Positions 5,687 to 8,268 of a DNA stretch of 8,268 nucleotides are shown here, in pieces. The stretch is from Chloroflexota bacterium (GTDB lineage Bacteria > Chloroflexota > Dehalococcoidia > SM23-28-2). Position 1 is the stretch's first letter, and each line of letters starts with the position of its first letter. Below the pieces are notes generated by a model. It worked only from the letters and a program-made list of their open reading frames with translations. It did not search any database and had not been told where the DNA came from. The translations under genes and the position numbers were made by a program. The stretch covers positions 1-8,268 of the forward strand of contig JAUYDU010000532.1 in assembly GCA_030691665.1 (NCBI GenBank). Direction: 5' to 3'.

Positions 5687-6232
5687 TCAAGACGAGCGGT
5701 GGCCCAAGCGGGCTCGCAGCTCCGCCAGCAACTGATCCTCCACCTGCCGGCGATTGGCCTCGCTCAGGAGAATGAGCGAGACCTCCGGGCGGCTCTTGAT
5801 GGCGTCGGCCCAGGGATGGGGGGCGAGCATGATGCTGCCCAACATGGGCTTCCCGCTCTCCAGCGCTGCCAGCACCGCCTGGCGGAAGCGGTTGGAGAGC
5901 AGCTCCATCTTGCCGATCTCGTCGATGACCACCAGAGCGGCGCCTGCCGTAGCCCGCTCGATGGCTGGCGCTCCCACCTCATCGATGGCATCCAGGTTGA
6001 CGCCGTACCTGCTGACTCGATGGCGGCTGGCGCTGCCGATGCTGGCCAGGGTGGCGCTCTGACCATCCAGGGTAGCGAGAGCGAAGCCCTCGCGGCGACC
6101 CCGACCGCGTATTTCCTCGGTGTAGAAGCCGCCGGCCGACACGCCCAGGGCCTCGACCAGGCGGCGGATGAGGGTGGTCTTGCCGCAGCCGGGTCGGCCG
6201 GTGATGAGGAAGGCAGTCTTGTTCTCTCCCAT
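5687..6232 (-). CDS. THEP1-type nucleoside triphosphatase (NTPase_1, COG1618)
   Basis: A 181-residue P-loop protein of the NTPase_1/THEP1 family, small cytoplasmic enzymes that hydrolyse NTPs to NDPs, known from archaea and thermophilic bacteria such as Aquifex. The Walker A loop is GRPGCGKTT (12-20), followed by GGFYTEEIRGRGRREGF (34-50), YGVNLDAID (76-84) and the Walker B segment VVIDEIGKMEL (101-111; D104, E105). A late SEANR (157-161) also fits the family. Length is typical (170-190). The ATG is the only possible start: an in-frame TAG lies 12 bases upstream (6245-6247). The ribosome-binding site is poor, since AGGAA touches the ATG. No operon partner is visible. The physiological role of the family is unclear. 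Confidence 0.92.
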   Translation of the reverse strand: MGENKTAFLITGRPGCGKTTLIRRLVEALGVSAGGFYTEEIRGRGRREGFALATLDGQSATLASIGSASRHRVSRYGVNLDAIDEVGAPAIERATAGAALVVIDEIGKMELLSNRFRQAVLAALESGKPMLGSIMLAPHPWADAIKSRPEVSLILLSEANRRQVEDQLLAELRARLGHRSS

Positions 6233-6285
6233 TTCCTGCAGTCTCTAGCAGCGGAGCCTTGAATGTGCGCCGCCGGACAGGGCTG

Positions 6286-6297
6286 ATGGCGATTAAG
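6286..6297 (+). repeat. Left copy of a direct repeat flanking the palindrome
   Basis: ATGGCGATTAAG here recurs as ATGGCCATTAAG at 6409-6420 (11 of 12 identical). The two copies frame 111 bp containing the 61-bp palindrome, as an aged target-site duplication would. The palindrome ends are 28 and 22 bases away, so the framed unit would be larger than the palindrome. Confidence 0.4.
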
Positions 6298-6325
6298 AAA
6301 ACGGATTTCTCTGCGGCTTCAACGC

Positions 6326-6386
6326 ATGTAGCGGAGGCCTTTAGGCTTCCACCCATGTGATGGAGGCCTGAAGGCCTCCGCTACAT
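6326..6386. repeat. 61-bp paired-palindrome element
   Basis: Arms of 26 bp (6326-6351 and 6361-6386) surround a 9-base loop. Only two positions (6342/6370 and 6347/6365) differ from perfect, and both would be U-G pairs in + strand RNA. Each arm contains its own 18-bp palindrome of form GGAGGCCT-NN-AGGCCTCC: 6362-6379 is perfect, 6333-6350 has one T-G. The outer ends are ATGTAGC and GCTACAT. The intergenic stretch 6233-6443 holds no gene; this element is its main content. It may be a REP/MITE-type repeat, and may also act as the end of the GH36 transcript, although no T run directly follows. Confidence 0.75.
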
Positions 6387-6408
6387 CACTCCGCACTCTA
6401 CGTCACTA

Positions 6409-6420
6409 ATGGCCATTAAG
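6409..6420 (+). repeat. Right copy of the flanking direct repeat
   Basis: ATGGCCATTAAG, one base different from the copy at 6286-6297. It lies 23 bases beyond the GH36 stop codon. AATGGCCATT (6408-6417) is itself a 10-bp palindrome. Confidence 0.4.
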
Positions 6421-6443
6421 CCCCACAGCTACGCTTCATCTGG

Positions 6444-8268
6444 CTAGTGGTCGAAGAGGACGGCGAGGTGTGCTCGCTCCGTCAGCGTCAGCCGCACGGA
6501 CAGCAGGCCGTCGGGGCGGCGGGCCATAGCGACGGCGGGGGCGTCGCTCTCCACCGCTCGCTCCTGGTAGGTGGGTGGCACGTAGACGAGGACCTCGCCC
6601 TCTTTCTTGGCGGGCCGCACCAGTTCGACCGTCAGCGCCCCCCGCGCCGCGTCGAAGCGGGCGTCCTCGATCTCCACGCCGCCCTGGCTGAAGTGGAAGG
6701 TGGTGGACACGATCTGAGGCTGGTCGCTTAGCCGGCGCAGGGCGAGGAGCTTGGCCGAGTGGGGCTCCATGGCCGGGAAGAGGATCTCCCCCTGGTGGAC
6801 GCCGAAGTAGCGGTCTTCCCACAGGTCATAGACGTGGACGGGCTCGGCGGGCAGGGGCGCCCTCACGTCGGTGGGCTGTTCGTCCCACTGGAACACGCCG
6901 AGCAGCCACCACTGCTCGAAGGGGCGTTCGACCGCAAGCTGGGAGAAGCGGGGCGGCGAGTGCTCGAGCAGGTCGAGGGGCTCGGCGGCGCGGCCGTAGG
7001 GCGGCAGGAGGAGGCTGGCGATCTGGCGGCGCTGGGGGGAAAGCCTGGCCAGGGCGTCGCTGAGGAAGACCATGCCGCCGCTGAGAGCGACGGCGGTAGC
7101 CAGGCAGTGGGTCTCGCCCAGGGAGAGGGCGGTCTCACTGTCGCGCACCAGCAGGCAGTCGGGGTCGTTCAGCCACAGGCTGCCGTGGGTCCAGTGGCGG
7201 GCGAGGACGGTGCGGAGGGCGTTTTCGGTGCCGGGCGCGGCCAGGGGGGCGTTGTCCCGCGGCGGGTACAGCCGCCAGAAGGGGGCCACGTCCGGCCCGA
7301 CGCGATTGGCGTTGATCAGGCCGATGGAGAGCCCAATGGGGGCACCGCAGCCCAGGATGAACCGATCGCCTGCCCCCTGGCGGAGGATATCGAGCCCGCG
7401 GCGGTAGGCCTGGGCGCGGGTAGCCTGGGGGTCGTAGCGACGGCCTTCGACGGCGGCACCGTAGAGGAAGTCCAGCTTGAGGTAATCGAAGCCCCACTCT
7501 TGCACCGCCGTCTTAACGAGCTTGCGGAGCCAGGCCTGCACCTCGGGGTGGGTGCAGTCAAGGCCGTAGCAGTCCTTGCCCCAGTTGGGGATGGCCACCA
7601 CGGGCTCGCCGCGCCCATCGCGCACGACCCAATCGGGGTGCTGGCGGTAGAGGGCGGAGGTGGAGGCCGCCAGGAAGGGGGCAAGCCAGAGGCCGGCCTT
7701 GAAGCCCTTGTCGTGGATGCGTTGGGCCAGCCAACCCAGGCTGTGGGGGAACTTCTGGTTGAGGGTAGTCCAATCGCCGATGTCGGCCTGGAAGCCGTCG
7801 TCTAGCTGGATGTATTCCACCGGCAGTTCGTCGCGATGGCGGCTGAGGAACTCCAGGTTCTCCAGCATCGCCTCCTCGCTGATGCCCCCCCAGTAGTAGT
7901 ACCAGGAGCACCAGCCGGTGGGCACATGGTCCCAGCCGAGGGCGCCCATCTGGCGGCCCAGGGTCTGGCCATAGCGGGCCAGGGCATCCAGGGGCGGCCC
8001 GCACACGTCCACCAGCAGCTTCTCCGAGGCCAGGGTCTGACCTGGGCCTACGCTGATGCCGTCGGCGAAGGATAGGGCAGAGAGGCTACGACGGGACACG
8101 TCCAGCCAGACCTGGGAGAACTGGTCGGCGGTGGTGATGAAGCCGGCCAGAAGCGAACTGCCTGTCGTTGGGTCGGCCACTGCCCCGATGAGATCGGCGG
8201 TGAAGTGCTTGTTCGCCTCGGAAAGGGAGTAGGGGCCCACCACCGGCGGCGGCGCCCGGACGTCGGGC
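6444..8268 (-). CDS. GH36 family alpha-galactosidase-type glycosidase (5' end outside window)
   Basis: About 607 C-terminal residues are visible; the frame stays open to the right edge (8 codons beyond GTG 8243), so the start is missing. Residue numbers count from GTG 8243. Up to about 95 is the end of the N-terminal beta domain. The TIM barrel follows with PTGWCSWYYYWGG (108-120), EYIQLDDGFQ (143-152), FKAGLWLAPF (181-190) and DYLKLDFLYG (253-262), with D258 the expected nucleophile. GCGAPIGLSIGLINANRVGPD (298-318, interrupted here for length: key residues C299, R314, D318) gives the expected acid/base D318. WLNDPD (357-362) and a C-terminal beta-sandwich (about 430-599) complete it. These fit clan GH-D, GH36, retaining enzymes on alpha-galactosides; alpha-N-acetylgalactosaminidase or raffinose-synthase-like transfer are alternatives. 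No signal peptide can be judged. It is separated from the NTPase gene by the palindromic element. Confidence 0.88.
   Translation of the reverse strand, partial: PDVRAPPPVVGPYSLSEANKHFTADLIGAVADPTTGSSLLAGFITTADQFSQVWLDVSRRSLSALSFADGISVGPGQTLASEKLLVDVCGPPLDALARYGQTLGRQMGALGWDHVPTGWCSWYYYWGGISEEAMLENLEFLSRHRDELPVEYIQLDDGFQADIGDWTTLNQKFPHSLGWLAQRIHDKGFKAGLWLAPFLAASTSALYRQHPDWVVRDGRGEPVVAIPNWGKDCYGLDCTHPEVQAWLRKLVKTAVQEWGFDYLKLDFLYGAAVEGRRYDPQATRAQAYRRGLDILRQGAGDRFILGCGAPIGLSIGLINANRVGPDVAPFWRLYPPRDNAPLAAPGTENALRTVLARHWTHGSLWLNDPDCLLVRDSETALSLGETHCLATAVALSGGMVFLSDALARLSPQRRQIASLLLPPYGRAAEPLDLLEHSPPRFSQLAVERPFEQWWLLGVFQWDEQPTDVRAPLPAEPVHVYDLWEDRYFGVHQGEILFPAMEPHSAKLLALRRLSDQPQIVSTTFHFSQGGVEIEDARFDAARGALTVELVRPAKKEGEVLVYVPPTYQERAVESDAPAVAMARRPDGLLSVRLTLTERAHLAVLFDH

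Noticed and set aside
5484..5735. Small + strand open frame between the TetR promoter and the NTPase end
   Set aside because: It spans the palindrome cluster and the TetR promoter, and its codons resemble no protein family.
5979..6356. Longer - strand frame upstream of and overlapping the NTPase
   Set aside because: It is in a different frame from the Walker A and B motifs and runs through the palindromic element.
6326..6386. Simple intrinsic terminator for the GH36 gene
   Set aside because: No T tract follows on the - strand (the next bases are GCGTTGAAGCC), and the nested palindromes and flanking direct repeat suggest more than a terminator; a role in ending transcription remains possible.
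6759..7805. 348-codon open frame on the + strand opposite the GH36 gene
   Set aside because: It is antisense to a recognisable GH36 catalytic domain; its Gly/Ala/Val/Glu-rich translation matches no family and reflects the absence of stops in GC-rich DNA.
2494..8268. A single trehalose/galactoside utilisation cluster joining treT and the GH36 gene
   Set aside because: The genes are on opposite strands, separated by five other features of unrelated type, and no sugar transporter or shared regulator links them.

Overview
This is a GC-rich bacterial window of ordinary chromosomal character: nine protein genes, tightly packed, with short gaps and no phage, transposase, CRISPR or RNA genes that I can recognise. 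The gene set (a TreT-type trehalose synthase, a THEP1-type nucleoside triphosphatase, a PiT transporter with a DUF47 partner, a GH36 glycosidase) and the high GC suggest a Chloroflexota-like or other thermophile-related bacterium. That placement is an inference with low confidence, since no marker gene is present.

Layout. At 1-251 there is non-coding sequence with a candidate promoter (91-119) and a strong leader hairpin (203-227). At 252-1960 a PhoU-like DUF47 protein and a PiT phosphate permease form a + strand pair, separated by a 12-bp perfect hairpin (904-930). At 1987-2355 a single-domain cupin lies on the - strand, convergent with the permease gene. A compact divergent control region (about 2395-2495) separates it from treT (2494-3738, +), a GT4 trehalose synthase. 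Convergent with treT is a three-gene - strand unit, read in the order TetR regulator (5434-4754), alpha/beta hydrolase (4748-4059), DUF167/YggU protein (4040-3771). It is preceded by a promoter and a clear palindromic operator (5476-5491). Further right, a THEP1-like NTPase gene (6232-5687, -) has a paired-palindrome element on each side (5560-5631 and 6326-6386). The right end is filled by the 3' part of a GH36 alpha-galactosidase-type gene (- strand, running off the window).

How the genes work together. DUF47 and PiT act as one phosphate-uptake module. The TetR gene probably represses itself and the downstream hydrolase and DUF167 genes through the palindrome. TreT makes or consumes trehalose using a nucleotide-sugar donor, and the GH36 enzyme cleaves or transfers alpha-galactosides. 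Both are carbohydrate genes, but they are not in one operon and no shared pathway can be shown here.

I did not find a convincing undescribed multi-gene system. The most unusual structures are the two 61-bp paired palindromes flanking the NTPase gene, one of which is itself framed by a near-perfect 12-bp direct repeat like a small non-autonomous mobile element.
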